Part shown: piece by piece, positions 45,923 to 56,878 of the stretch | Position numbering within the stretch: the first letter of the stretch is position 1 | Layout: each line of letters starts with the position of its first letter | NCBI GenBank assembly: GCA_013146195.2 | Contig: CM028382.1 | Coordinates: 119,239,023 to 119,303,022, forward strand | Direction of reading: 5' to 3' | DNA from: Codonopsis lanceolata | Taxonomy: Eukaryota > Streptophyta > Magnoliopsida > Asterales > Campanulaceae | Length of the DNA stretch: 64,000 nucleotides | Made by a program: the position numbers and the translations under genes | Notes under the pieces: generated by a model | Database searches by the model: none | What the model was told of the DNA's origin: nothing | Seen by the model: the letters and a program-made list of their open reading frames with translations, nothing else

Positions 45923-46742
45923 CTATTTCAAAAAATAATTACAACTTAAATTATAAAAGTGATAAATTGTGTATAACATCAATCTATGTGTATATATACT
46001 CAAATTACATAAGTTTTTTTTTTTAAAGACATGTTTAAAAAAAATCAAAACACCCACTACAAAGTAGCGATTTTAGGCTAAAACAACAACTACTAATATG
46101 TACATGTTTTTAATTAGAGCCGCTTATGAGCAGTAGAATCTTTTAATTAGTACCGTTGGTGAGCAGCGAATGTTTTTTATCAGAACCGTTGATGAATAGC
46201 GGATGTATTACCTAAAGTACCGCTGTGCTTTAGTGGTTGTTTTAACTGTATTTGAAAAAAAAATTGAAACGGGAGAAACACCACAACTAATTCAAACAAC
46301 AAATCTCTGGCTAAACTCGAATTCTTCAACAACAAATTACAGCTAATTCAAATACCAATTGAACACCAAATTGAACAACAAATCGAGATTGAACAAACAG
46401 GAAAAAAAAAAAAAGAGCCATACCTTGTCTGAAATTTGTTGGGAGCGAGAGAGAACAATTGACTGAGAGAGAATTTCAAGAGTGATTGAGAGAGAATTTC
46501 AATTTTGTATAGGTTTACTTTTGGGTAGGTTTACGTTTGGAGACTGAGAGAGGTAACGAGAGTGAATAAGATTTGTTTGGGGTAGATTTTGGTTTTGGGT
46601 GTTTGTTAGGGAGTAATGGAGGGTGGGTTGTTGAGGGAGTTATAATTGAGGGGTGTTATAGTTAAAATGTGTATAGGGGTAGTGAGATATTTTCACACAT
46701 TAAATGATATTACGATTAGGGAATCCGGTGTTAGCTTTATTA

Positions 46743-49691
46743 TCTATACATATATAAAAGGAGATGAGCAAGATTTGGAAAGTTCCCGCCAAAAGTGACT
46801 TTCCAAATTTAGAAACAATTCTAATTTATATATAAACCTTTTTTACATTGGAAATTGAAAATATAAAATGTCATTATTATGGTTGATTGGATAAATGATT
46901 CCAAAACCTCTTCACATTCTTATTTATTATATTAAGAAAAATATGCATAGTAAAAACATGAGAGATAACAAAACCAAGTTTTTTTTTTTGTCAATTTCTT
47001 TGCATCAATATTCAGGCTAGGAAAAATAAATATGGAATAAAACAACGATTTTGAAACTAAATCATATACACACACTTTGAAGTAAAACTAATTCACAGAC
47101 AATTAATTAATAATAATACCAAGATCTGACAATTTTTTATATATTCCATTAGAGCTGTCAAATAGGGCAAAAGCCCGCGGGCATGCCCGCCCCGCCACCT
47201 ATTAGGGGCGGGTTGGGCTGATGTATTTAAGACCCGTTAGGATGTGGGCTTTTCGGGCTTTGCCCGTGCGGGCCGCGGGCAACCCGCATATTCTAGACTT
47301 AATTAATTAATTTGTTAATTTGTGAGTTAGTAATACTAATTTACTAAGTTATTATAATTTATAACTTATATAAAGGCATAAAGTGTCAATGAATTTGATT
47401 TTATAACAATTTCAAAAATTCTTGAATAAAATCAAAATGCTTAATTGCATATATTAAATTGGGAGGGGAAAATTTAAGGATTTTTTAGAATGTTAGCATA
47501 ATTATTAAAATCAGCTCTTTTAAACAAAATCACAAAATATAATAGTCAAGTATATGTTGAAACGGAGAAAACATTTTTTGTCAAGTATAAGATCTTCAAA
47601 TTTTAATTTTTAATTTTCTGTTGACCATTTTTCGTATGGCATGTTGATCTTAAAAAAAGGGGAAAAATCTACCCAGACACCAAATGTTCCACTTGGAAAG
47701 AGCAACCAATCAAAAACTCTAAACTAAAAATGACTGTCAAGTCTGATTCAGAAAAAGGAAAACTGGAATACGAAAACAATGCAAATACTTGAGAGAGAGA
47801 GTGATAATCTGGAATTAATAACAATAACCAAAATTCAGTACATGAACTAGAAAACAGATCAAGGATTGTCTACAAAATCCACTCAAACAGTAGAAAGTAA
47901 CATTTTAAAGCATGCACGGGAAGTATCAAAAAGACAAAATTCTTCTACAAACTCAAGATACCAAAAGTCCGCGGGCTTGCCCGTTTTGCCCGCAGCCCTA
48001 CGCGGGGCAGTTTGGGCTAGGGGTTTTTAGAACCGTTATGTTCGCGGGCTTTCCCGCCCCGCCCCGTTTCACAGCGGGCTTTTCAGGCCTGCAGGTAAAC
48101 CCGCCCTGCAGGCCCGTTTTGACAGCTCTATATTTCATCATAACCAAAGTTATTATTGTAAAAAAAAAATTATATAAATCGAGATACGGCCAATTTTTTG
48201 AGACAGCTAGCTACATGTAAAAAAATGGAAACCCGATAATTTCTGATTTTTTAGTTACTTATACATGTTAAAAAATTCAGATATAAAAAAGTGATGATGA
48301 TGAAATTAATCAACATTCAGATCGAATTTGTTTATTAGTTGAACTAAAGCACGAATTAAAATTAATAAACAAGTTTTAAAGTTAAACAGAGTTTTGAAAT
48401 ATTTTTGGAAACATGAACATACCAACAAGTTTCCGGTAAGTCAGTAGTCATAACTTCCGTTGTCGGACTTTCTTTAGGTGGTAATCTTGAGGTTCGCCAT
48501 CGCTGCAAAAAATGCGTATTTTTTTTTTGCAATGTGTGGTGAAACTAGGGTAAAATTGTTTTCTTTTCGTTTATATACATCAACTAAAACAACGTGGTTT
48601 TATGAGTGTTTACCGAGTCGCTGTCCAAAAGTTATATATAGCACGGTTTAAATCAAATTTTTCGATGTCTATCCATCGATCGTTTGAATTTTTGGTTCAT
48701 TTTCCTTGACCTATCTCCTACATTTTATTTTCATTGGTTATATACTATTTTAATTATTGTTTTCTTTATGTCTGATTTTTAAATTGAACCATAATACTTG
48801 AATTATTTTGTAAAAATTACCAATTTTGAAAAGTATAGTTTTTAAGGTTTTATGACAAAACATGTTAGTATATCACAAACAATTTGCTCTTTGTCTGATA
48901 TTATATGCGCTATCAATTTTTTTAACATTAATGTAACTTTTATTTATATATATTTATTTGTATATACTTTAATATCATTTTTTAATACGGAAAACATATA
49001 AGTGAATTTAAATTTTGTTGAGACTCCAGAGTAGAGAATGAGAGAAAGTGAACCTCAATTTCATTGTTTAGAATTGGAATTGTGGGCTTCAATGTAAATT
49101 TTATTGTTTATATTCAGAAAAAATATTAGAATTTGAATTGAACTAAAATTCTTAATATTTTTATTCTATAAATTGATTTTTTTTCTCCAAAGGTAAAACA
49201 TTTTTAAACCTAAAGACTATTGATTTTCATTATTATTTTTATTTCCATTAATTTACTTATACGTTTAGATTTTTAAAGCCAAACTAAATAATCTTAATTT
49301 TAATGTTACAAAATTATGATATTCAATTATACACATCGAACTCATAATCTTTATGTTGCAATCATTTGAATATTTTATTAGCACTAAAGTTTTAACTATT
49401 ATATTGATATGAATAAATGCTTCGTGCATCACACGAGTGTTTTGATTATAATTTTATATGATTAACTTCAATTTTTATTGTACAAAGTAAACTGTTTCGG
49501 TCAAAGACATGCCACTTTGATATCAATTTAAAGATATGTTAAAAAGTTATTGTTTTTATTAACATAATTTTCTATAATTTTTTTATATGCATATTGAACT
49601 CGTGATTTTTCATATAATTATTCAGTTATATGGTTATCATTAAAATTTTATATTATTATATTGAATCGTGTATTACACGGTTGTGTCGTAG
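46743..49691 (+). mobile_element. Helitron-like element, copy A of a head-to-tail pair
   Basis: Begins A|TCTATACATATATAAAAGG (46743) and ends with hairpin CGTGTA-T-TACACG (49667-49679), then 12 nt ending CGTAG before T (49692), one base off the CTRR rule. A second, related hairpin 'cgtgcatcacacg' stands at 49424-49436. The interior is non-coding AT-rich sequence. After removal of the hAT insertion (47150-48130) the element is about 1.97 kb. The 5' two thirds recur as copy B at 49694. Confidence 0.55.
47150..48130. mobile_element. Non-autonomous hAT-type element inserted in Helitron-like copy A
   Basis: Termini TAGAGCTGTCAAA and TTTTGACAGCTCTA are inverted repeats. Target copies TATTCCAT (47142-47149) and TATTTCAT (48131-48138) differ by one base. 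Copy B has the uninterrupted site ('ctatttcatcataacc', about 50091), which shows this was an insertion. Both ends are rich in 'cccgcgggc'-type motifs. No transposase in the 981 bp. Confidence 0.85.
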
Positions 49692-49693
49692 TA

Positions 49694-50898
49694 TTTATAC
49701 ATATATAAAAGGAGATGAGCAAGATTTGGAAAGTTCCCGCCAAAAGTGACTTTCCAAATTTAGAAACACTTCTAATTTATATATAAACCCCTTTTTAAAT
49801 TGGAAATTGAAAATATAAAATGTCATTATTATGGTTGATTGGATAAATGATTCCAAAACCTCTTCACGTTCTTATTTAATACATTAAGAAAAATATGCAA
49901 AGTAGAAACATGAGAGATAACAAAACCAAGTTTTTTTTGTCAATTTCTTTACATCAATATCCAGGCTAGGAAAAATAAATATGGAATAAAACAACGATTT
50001 TGAAACTAAATCATATACACACACTTTGAAGTAAAACTAATTCACAGACAATCAATTAATAATAATACCAGGATCTGACAATTTTTCCTCTATTTCATCA
50101 TAACCAAAGTTATTATTGTAAAAAAAAAATCTATAAATCAAGATAGGACCAATTTTTTGAGACATCTAGCTACATGTAAAAAAAATGAATACAAATAATT
50201 TCTGATTTTTTAGTTACTTATACATGTTAAAAAATTCAGATATAAAAAAAGTACTGATGATGAAATTAATTAACATTCAGATCAAATTTGTTTGTTAGTT
50301 GAACTAAATCACGAATTAAAATTAATAAATGAGTTTTGAAGTTAAACAGAGTTTTTGAAATATTTTAGAAAATATGAACATACCAACAAGTTTCTGGTAA
50401 GTCGATGGTCATAGCTTTCATTGTCGGACTTTCTGTAGGTGGTAACCTTGAGGTTCGTCATCGCTGCAAAAAATGCGTAATTTTTTTTTTTTGGCAAAGT
50501 ATGGTGAAACTAAGGTAAAAGTGTTTTCTTTTCATTTATATATATCAACTAAAACAATATGGTTTTATGAGTGTTTACTGGGTCGCGGTCCAAAAGTTAT
50601 CCATAGCACGGTTTAAACCAAATTTTTCGATATATATCCATCGATCATTTGAATTTTTGGTTCATTTTCCTTGACACATCTCCTACATTTTATTTTCCTT
50701 GGTTATATACTATTTTAATTATTATTTCTTTATGTTTGATTTTTAAATTGAACCATAATACTTGAATTATTTTGTAAAAATTACCAATTTTGAAAAGTGT
50801 AGTTTTTAAGGTTTTATGACAAAACATGTTAGTATATCACAAACAATTTCCCTTTGTCTGATATTATATGCGCTATCAATTTTTTAAACATAAATTAA

Positions 50899-50900
<2 letters not shown>
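49694..50900 (+). mobile_element. Helitron-like element, copy B, 3'-truncated in window
   Basis: Starts two bases after copy A with the same 5' sequence (TTTATACATATATAAAAGG, the initial TC now TT). It follows copy A collinearly, with few differences, to about 50897. There a TA microsatellite and the Tat LTR take over. Its 3' ~750 bp are absent or lie beyond the retroelement. Confidence 0.6.

Positions 50901-50968
<68 letters not shown>
50901..50968. repeat. (TA)n microsatellite
   Basis: About 34 TA units, followed by a TTTA run. It sits at the junction between Helitron-like copy B and the Tat LTR. The corresponding place in copy A has a short TATATA, so the array probably expanded there. 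Confidence 0.95.
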
Positions 50969-50971
<3 letters not shown>

Positions 50972-50980
50972 TTATTTATT

Positions 50981-51692
50981 TGTGAGCTGCTCGGCCCAAT
51001 TAGGCCCAAGCCAGGAGCCACGTGTCAGTCGTGTGTATCTTTCGAGCAAGCGAGCAAAAATGTTACGCGAGTAATCAGGTAAAATCTCTGTTTTGGCCAG
51101 GATAAATACTTGAGATGGGGGCTTAATTATGCGAGCAACATCGATGAGCGGGCAACCTAGCTCGATTGCACCAGTAGGTTGAGGGAGCAAGCAACATTGC
51201 TCGATTGCACCAAGTTACAAACGGTTGAGGGCATTGATGTCAGGAAAAGATCAAGATAACGATTGAGGGTGGTTACAGGGCAATTAAGCGATTGAGGGTG
51301 GTTGCACCCGAGCAATAATCCCGACTATTAGCCATAACCGTTTGCAAAGGAGTTGATGCTCGTCATGGACAATTAATTCCAATCATGGGCAGTTAATGCC
51401 AATCATGGGCAGTTATTCATGATTATGGGCAGTTATGCCTCCGGCACATATAAAAACCTTGTCAAAATTTGGAGAGAGGTATGTGCAATCTTATTCTCTA
51501 GCCTAAACTCTGCTGAATTGTTAACTCACTTGTGCTAATTCACACGCCGGAGGGCTTTTGCAGGGAGTGCCCCTGCCCAGTTCACGTTTGTTCATTTTTA
51601 CTCCAGAGTTGGGCTCAGAGGATCTACAAACACGTTGAAAGCAGTGTTTAGATTGGGGCATTTAGTGGGTCCAGATTATCTTGGACGCATCA
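50981..51692 (+). mobile_element. 5' LTR of Tat-lineage Ty3/gypsy element
   Basis: Begins near TGTGAGCTGCTCGG and ends ...GACGCATCA just before the primer-binding site. A TATA-box candidate 'acatataaaaacc' (51446-51458) with 'ggagagaggt' downstream fits the U3/R border. The left end is approximate because no second LTR is in view for comparison. Three copies of 'catgggcagtta' lie at 51380-51437. Confidence 0.65.
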
Positions 51693-51694
51693 GT

Positions 51695-51713
51695 TGGTTC
51701 CATTGCCGGGAAC
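51695..51713 (+). promoter_or_regulatory. Primer-binding site of the Tat element
   Basis: TGGTTCCATTGCCGGGAAC, two bases after the LTR end. It resembles the Asp-tRNA-type PBS (TGGCGCCGTTGCCGGGGA) common in Tat/Athila elements, with several differences. I infer its role from position. Confidence 0.6.
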
Positions 51714-51772
51714 AGAGATTTTTACGGCATTAAACGTTTAGTCAGACACTTTTTATCTTAACAATTTTATTC

Positions 51773-53707
51773 ATGGCGGAGAACGGAGTTAATGGCGATG
51801 GCAGCAGTCACAGAGAGGAGGCACATCAGAACCACAGCCTCAATCAGGCTGCTGGGAGTAATGTCCCTCCACCCCATGATCTTGGCGTCACCGGTGAATC
51901 GAGGCGTGGGGTTGAATCGATGGCAGTCAAGTCTTTGGGTTAGCCCATGAATTTCGTGAAGAGGCTTTACGCCAGAGAGCCATCTATCTCGGTCAGATGC
52001 ATCAACTCAACTTACAAATGATTGCTATGGGCAAACCACCATTGCCCATCGAGTTGGATCCATTTGCCGACTCTGTTGGCACCGGTCGCCGCGGCATTTC
52101 ACGCACGGGGGGAAATCTGATGCATCCTTTGGTCGTACATTCCCAACCACGCGAGCATGGTTCTAAGCGTAATGAGCAACCAGAGGGAAGTAAGGGCAGT
52201 CATAGGGTTATCCCTAGTGTCCATTCAAGGTTGGGACCTCGAGTTGGTGAGGATTCAGCTCAGTCACGTCGTCGTCGGCGTTCACCTACCCCGCAGAGGT
52301 CGCATGCTCGTAGACGTCGTTCACCATCACCGCGGCGATCCGTGCATATAGTCGCCGCCACGATCACCAGGGGTTCTTATGCTCGGAGGCGAGAGGACTC
52401 CTTCTCCCAGCGGTCTCATCAATCACCGCACCTATTGCACGGGGCACCTCGAGGGCAGTGGCGCGGGTCGTGGGGCTCCGCAAGCCATTGCGGTTATGGG
52501 ACCCCCACAGGCCCCTCCTATGCATGTGGTACAGCCTCAGCTTGGGGGTGGTTTGCCTGCAACCATTAACATGCGATTTCGAGTTGAGCGCCGGATGGAA
52601 GCGGATGGAAGCTCGGGAACAAGGCAAGGCTCAGATGGGAACTTTCGGGTACATCGCAGCCCCTTAGCCCCAGTGGATTGAGAATGCACCACCAGGGGTT
52701 GATTTTTCCCAACATTAAGGAATACACGGCAAAACCAAGGCCGAGGGCGGTTGATGTCTTTGAGTCCCAGTTGGCTTGGTGACTTGAGCACGAGCGTTGA
52801 AGATTAGAGCTTTTGTTGGTGCCTTGCAAGAAAGGCTCGCTTGGATGGGTGCATTACCACGGCTTCGATTAATAATTGGGCGGATTTGCGAGCAAAGTTC
52901 TTGGCGATTTTGGGACCGGTTCATTAGCAAAAACAAGGGCTGATTTGTCCAAGGTCAAGCAGGGTGCACATGAGTCAACAGCGAGTTACCTTGAGAGGTT
53001 TACAAAGGTTCTCGAGCAAGTTCCAGGCCTGACCGAGCAAGAGGTCACGTTGTGTTTTGAAACGGGATTGCTAGAAGGAGAAGGCGGTTTGCGTTCAGAA
53101 TTGAGTATGCGTGAACCGAAGACACAGAGATGCTCATGCGAGCGCAGAAGTGGTGTGGTGAGGCAAAGAAAGAAGGAAAAGAAGAAAGAGAAGTGAAGCT
53201 GCGGGAGGCTGATAGGGAAGCGCTGCCAGCGGGAAGTGGCGGTTACAATAAGAGTAAGTCTCGGTATGATCGGCCGAAGGAGTTTCTTCGTGAATCAGAT
53301 TTGACCCCGCTCAATACATTACGCGAGGACATAATGTACGAGATAAGGAACGAAGCTTCCTAATCCCCTCGTATGAACCACATACATGAGAGAGGGATCA
53401 GACGAAGAGGTGTGCCTATCATGACGATTATGGGCATACAACAGAGGAATGCTGGCCATTGAAGAAGGCCATCCAGAAGTTGATCAACGAGGGGCGGTTA
53501 GACCGCTTCAAGCGAGATGCAGGTAACAGAGGGAATGCACCTAGGCGGGAGGCTCCACCCATTAGGGGGGTCATCAATGTTATAATGGATGAGGAACTCA
53601 CTCCGACACAGCTTGGCAAGCAAATTTATTCCTTATCCAAAGTGGTAGATCGACCAACGACCTTGCAGGATGGAGAACATGCTATACAGTTTACTCGCAG
53701 CGAGTAG
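51773..53707 (+). pseudogene. Tat element gag, broken by stops and frameshifts
   Basis: ATG at 51773 opens MAENGVNGDGSSHREEAH, ended by TAG at 51941. The sequence continues in other frames: a basic Arg/Ser-rich stretch (51997-52569, SRRRRRSPTPQRSHARRR), a capsid portion (52876-53196, QGAHESTASYLERFTK, GLTEQEVTLCFETGLL), then after a frameshift near 53120 MLMRAQKWCGEAKKEGKEE. A gag zinc-knuckle-like CAYHDDYGHTTEEC (53411-53452) follows, and the frame stops at TAG 53705-53707. This gag cannot be translated intact. Confidence 0.75.
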
Positions 53708-56700
53708 TGTTGGAGAGCGTCGCCGATTGTTTCGGCGGTTGGGTCGTGCACAGAATCTTGGTGGACACTGGAGCATGTCGGGATGTGATGTATTATTCAT
53801 GTTTCCAAGGTTTGGAATTGAATGATGATCGCCTGAAGCCGTATGCTGGGGCTTTGGAGGGTTTCACAAATCATAAGGTCCCAGTGAAGGGTACTATCGA
53901 GCTGGAGGTATTTATTGGCGAAGGGCTCAGAACCCGGGCTGAAAAGATTACCTTCATGGTAATTGACTTGAAATCTCCATACAACATTATTTTGGGCGTA
54001 CCGAGCATGACTAAGTTTCAGATGGTTGCGTCAATCCCGCACCAGAGAGCCAAATTTTATACCGATCAAGGAGTGGGAGTATTGCGGAGTCAACCGCGAG
54101 CAGTGCTTGAATATGTTCGGGATACGCAGAGAAAGAAGCAGAAGTTGACCTTGGAGGATGGCGAGCAGAAGGTTACTATCAGTACCAAGGAAACTTCTCA
54201 TGTGACTGTAGGACCATCGGTGGTAGCGATGGTACAGGCGAATTTGGAAATGGATGCAAGCTCCGTGCCGACATTGAAGTCGGGGGAGAAAAGTCAAAAT
54301 GAAGAGGATACAGCAGTGGTCGCTGCTCAAGCAAATATGGAGGTTCCATCTTTACCGTCAGTACAGTTGTCGGCACAAGTGGAGCGAGAGGAGGTGGCCG
54401 AGGAAGGTATTAGCAATCCTTTGCCGACATTGACGTCGGGGGGATTTGACGAGCCAAATGAGGTCGCTGACCTTGTAGATGAATCTTTGCCAGCATCCAT
54501 GTCTGAGGAGCCAGTTGAGGCTATGGAGGTAGACCAGCTCGATAAAGTTGAGGATCGAGCTGAGAAGGATGAAAAAGTGGAGTGTGACACGCTCCAAATG
54601 CGAGATGAGCCAGAGTTTACGGCTCAAGACGAGCTAGAAGAGATAGTCATCAATCCAGACTATCCCGAGCAGAAGATTAAGATTGGTCGAGCTTTGACGG
54701 AAGAGGCAAGAGAAAGCCTAGTTAAGCAACTGCAGGACAGTCTGGATATCTTCGCTTGGCGACCAGAGGACATGCAAGGGGTAAGCGAGGATGTGGCCTT
54801 GCATCAGTTGAATGTTGATCCAGTTTACCGGCCAATCCAGCAGCGACCACGGGTTTATTCGGTAGAAAAGGACCAAGCGATCAAGGAGGAAGTCGAAAAG
54901 TTACTCAAAGCAGATATTATCGAGGAGATACATTATCCAACTTGGTTGGCTAACGTAGTTATGGTAAAGAAGTCAAACGGCAAGTGGCGGATGTGTGTTG
55001 ACTTCACAGATTTGAATAAGGCTTGTCCAAAGGATTGCTATCCTCTGCCGAGAATTGACAAATTGGTCGACGCCATTGCAGGGTTCGAGCTGCTAAGTTT
55101 TATAGATGCTTACTCCGGGTATCATCAAGTGAAGATGGCTGGATCAGATAAGGCTCTAACAGCTTTCCGAGCAGCAGGGGGGCTGTATTGTTATAAGATG
55201 ATGCCTTTTGGTTTGAAGAATGCCGGGGCCACTTATCAAAGGATGGTCAACAAGGTGTTTAGCTCGCAGATCGGAAGAAATGTTGAAGCTTACATTGATG
55301 ATATGGTGGTTAAGACCAAGGGGCGCGAGCACACAGAGGATCTGGGAGAAACTTTTGCTAATCTCAGGAGGAACAACATGAAGTTGAATCCGAGCAAATG
55401 TGTGTTCGGAGTGAAAGCTGGCAAGTTCCTCGGTTTCATGGTTACTGAGAGAGGAATTGAGGCTAATCCTGAGAAGATAGAGGCATTAGTCACTATGAAG
55501 CTTCCTCGCTGTGTTAAGGACGTGCAGAGGCTAAATGGCAGGGTGATCGCTTTAGGAAGGTTCATCTCGAGGTCGGCAGAGCGTTGCTTGCCTTTCTTCA
55601 AGGTTTTGCGGGGAAATAAAGGGTTTGAATGGACTCATGAATGCCAGAAAGCGTTCAAGGAATTGGTGGAGTATTTAGGAAGTCCACCCTTGTTGAGTAG
55701 CCCGGTATTTGGGGAAAAATTATATGTTTATCTGGCAGCTACCGAGCAGGCGGTAGCCGCTGTTTTGATTAGGGAAGAAGGCAATATACAAAAGCCTGTT
55801 TACTATGTATCAAAAGCCCTCACTGATGTAGAGGGAAGATATTTTAATGCAGAGAAATTGGCTTACTCGCTTGTTGTTGCTGCTCGGAAACTTCGAGCTT
55901 ATTTTTCTGCTCATTCAATCGTTGTGTACACGGATTCGCCTTTGCGAAAGATTTTGCACAAACCAGATACCTCTGGTCGTTTACTTACTTGGTCAATTGA
56001 GTTAACCGAGTTTGACATCGATTATCAGCCACGGCGAGCAATCAAGGCACAAGCTATAGCAGACTTTGTAGCTGAGACAAGCTTTAAGGAGTCTATCGAG
56101 GAAGAGGTGGAGAGTAAAGCAACAGCGACGAGTAATGCAAGTCCAAAGTCGAGGCCGGAATATTGCTGGGAACTTCATGTTGACGGTTCGGCTAGTCGAT
56201 TTGGGAGTGGTGCTGGTTTAGTGTTAGTCCCGCCTGAGCAAGATGTAGAATTTGAGAAGGCATTGCGTTTCAAATTCCCAGCTTCAAACAACCAGGCTGA
56301 ATACGAAGCTTTAATTGCTGGTCTTGAGCTTGCACAAGACATTGGAGTGCGGGCAGTGGTGATATATTGTGATTCTCAGTTGGTGGTGAATCAAGTCAAG
56401 GGCGACTACGGAGTGCATCACCCGATCTTGGTTCGTTATTGTGCGATGGTAAGAGAAATTTTAAAAGATTTCGATTACTGGGAGCTAGTAAGAATTGCTC
56501 GGGAGGACAACATGCGAGCAGACTATTTATCGAAGATGGCTGAAGATGAAATCCAATCTTTACATCCTGGAGTCATGATCGAGCATCTGGAAATTCCTGT
56601 CATCGAGAAGGAAGTGGTTATGGACATAGAGCCAGCTGTAAAATGTTGGATAGATGATCTTCGGCACATCGAGTACATGGGGTGTTGCACGAAGACAAAA

Positions 56701-56748
56701 AGGAAGCTAGAACCGTCCAGAAGCGGTCATGCCGTTACATCATCTTGA
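53707..56748 (+). CDS. Tat-lineage Ty3/gypsy pol: protease, reverse transcriptase, RNase H and second RNase H
   Basis: An uninterrupted frame of 1013 codons, reading from the gag stop (no ATG; residue numbers count from 53707). Domains in order: retropepsin with DTGA at 20-23; a long acidic linker (~150-330); reverse transcriptase with VDFTDLNKACPKD and catalytic YIDDMVVK (529-536); the classical RNase H with VVYTDSPLRK (Asp 743); then a second RNase H with HVDGSASR (Asp 826), NNQAEYEAL and YCDSQLVV (Asp 889). Two RNase H domains are the hallmark of the plant Tat/Ogre lineage. The frame ends by frameshift in the linker before integrase. The integrase continues in another frame (56879-57871). 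Confidence 0.92.
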   Translation: MLESVADCFGGWVVHRILVDTGACRDVMYYSCFQGLELNDDRLKPYAGALEGFTNHKVPVKGTIELEVFIGEGLRTRAEKITFMVIDLKSPYNIILGVPSMTKFQMVASIPHQRAKFYTDQGVGVLRSQPRAVLEYVRDTQRKKQKLTLEDGEQKVTISTKETSHVTVGPSVVAMVQANLEMDASSVPTLKSGEKSQNEEDTAVVAAQANMEVPSLPSVQLSAQVEREEVAEEGISNPLPTLTSGGFDEPNEVADLVDESLPASMSEEPVEAMEVDQLDKVEDRAEKDEKVECDTLQMRDEPEFTAQDELEEIVINPDYPEQKIKIGRALTEEARESLVKQLQDSLDIFAWRPEDMQGVSEDVALHQLNVDPVYRPIQQRPRVYSVEKDQAIKEEVEKLLKADIIEEIHYPTWLANVVMVKKSNGKWRMCVDFTDLNKACPKDCYPLPRIDKLVDAIAGFELLSFIDAYSGYHQVKMAGSDKALTAFRAAGGLYCYKMMPFGLKNAGATYQRMVNKVFSSQIGRNVEAYIDDMVVKTKGREHTEDLGETFANLRRNNMKLNPSKCVFGVKAGKFLGFMVTERGIEANPEKIEALVTMKLPRCVKDVQRLNGRVIALGRFISRSAERCLPFFKVLRGNKGFEWTHECQKAFKELVEYLGSPPLLSSPVFGEKLYVYLAATEQAVAAVLIREEGNIQKPVYYVSKALTDVEGRYFNAEKLAYSLVVAARKLRAYFSAHSIVVYTDSPLRKILHKPDTSGRLLTWSIELTEFDIDYQPRRAIKAQAIADFVAETSFKESIEEEVESKATATSNASPKSRPEYCWELHVDGSASRFGSGAGLVLVPPEQDVEFEKALRFKFPASNNQAEYEALIAGLELAQDIGVRAVVIYCDSQLVVNQVKGDYGVHHPILVRYCAMVREILKDFDYWELVRIAREDNMRADYLSKMAEDEIQSLHPGVMIEHLEIPVIEKEVVMDIEPAVKCWIDDLRHIEYMGCCTKTKRKLEPSRSGHAVTSS

Positions 56749-56878
56749 CAACGTCTGTATCGAAGATCTTATACACGACCTTTGTTGAGGTGTGTTCGTC
56801 GAGATGACGGAGGGAATCTTGGGCGAGTGCGCATGAAGCAAGTGTGGAGGTCACCCCGCCAACGATCGTTAGCAGAAA
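56749..56878 (+). pseudogene. Frameshifted pol linker with degraded integrase HHCC start
   Basis: Between the two pol frames the expected zinc-binding start of integrase is readable only by switching frame: 'YIILDNVLYRRSYTRP' type text near 56735-56785 and 'QKVLAAGIL' near 56870. At least two indels separate pol and integrase. Confidence 0.6.

Larger units (their letters stand above)
43745..46735. mobile_element. MULE (Mutator-like element) with long inverted repeats
   Basis: Left end 'agattacctaaacgtaacac' with 'ctcactacccttgtacac' and right end, read on the minus strand, 'ggattccctaatcgtaatat' with 'ctcactacccctatacac' form about 110-bp terminal inverted repeats. Inside are a broken FAR1-type transposase on the plus strand, a second frame on the minus strand (45542-45922), and decayed tandem repeats near both ends (44080-44330, 46050-46240). 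The exact outer limits are uncertain by about 20 bp and I found no clear 9-bp target duplication. Confidence 0.7.

Noticed and set aside
47912..48220. 102-codon plus-strand frame
   Set aside because: It spans the GC-rich right end of the hAT-type insertion and runs across its border into flanking sequence, so it cannot be an element gene.
52364..52936. Overlapping frames of 70-100 codons on both strands in gag
   Set aside because: They are out-of-frame readings of the broken gag region with no independent support.
54031..54627. Several minus-strand frames of 65-100 codons within Tat pol
   Set aside because: They are antisense shadows of the 1013-codon pol frame. Unlike the ORF at 58419-59084, they do not stand alone.
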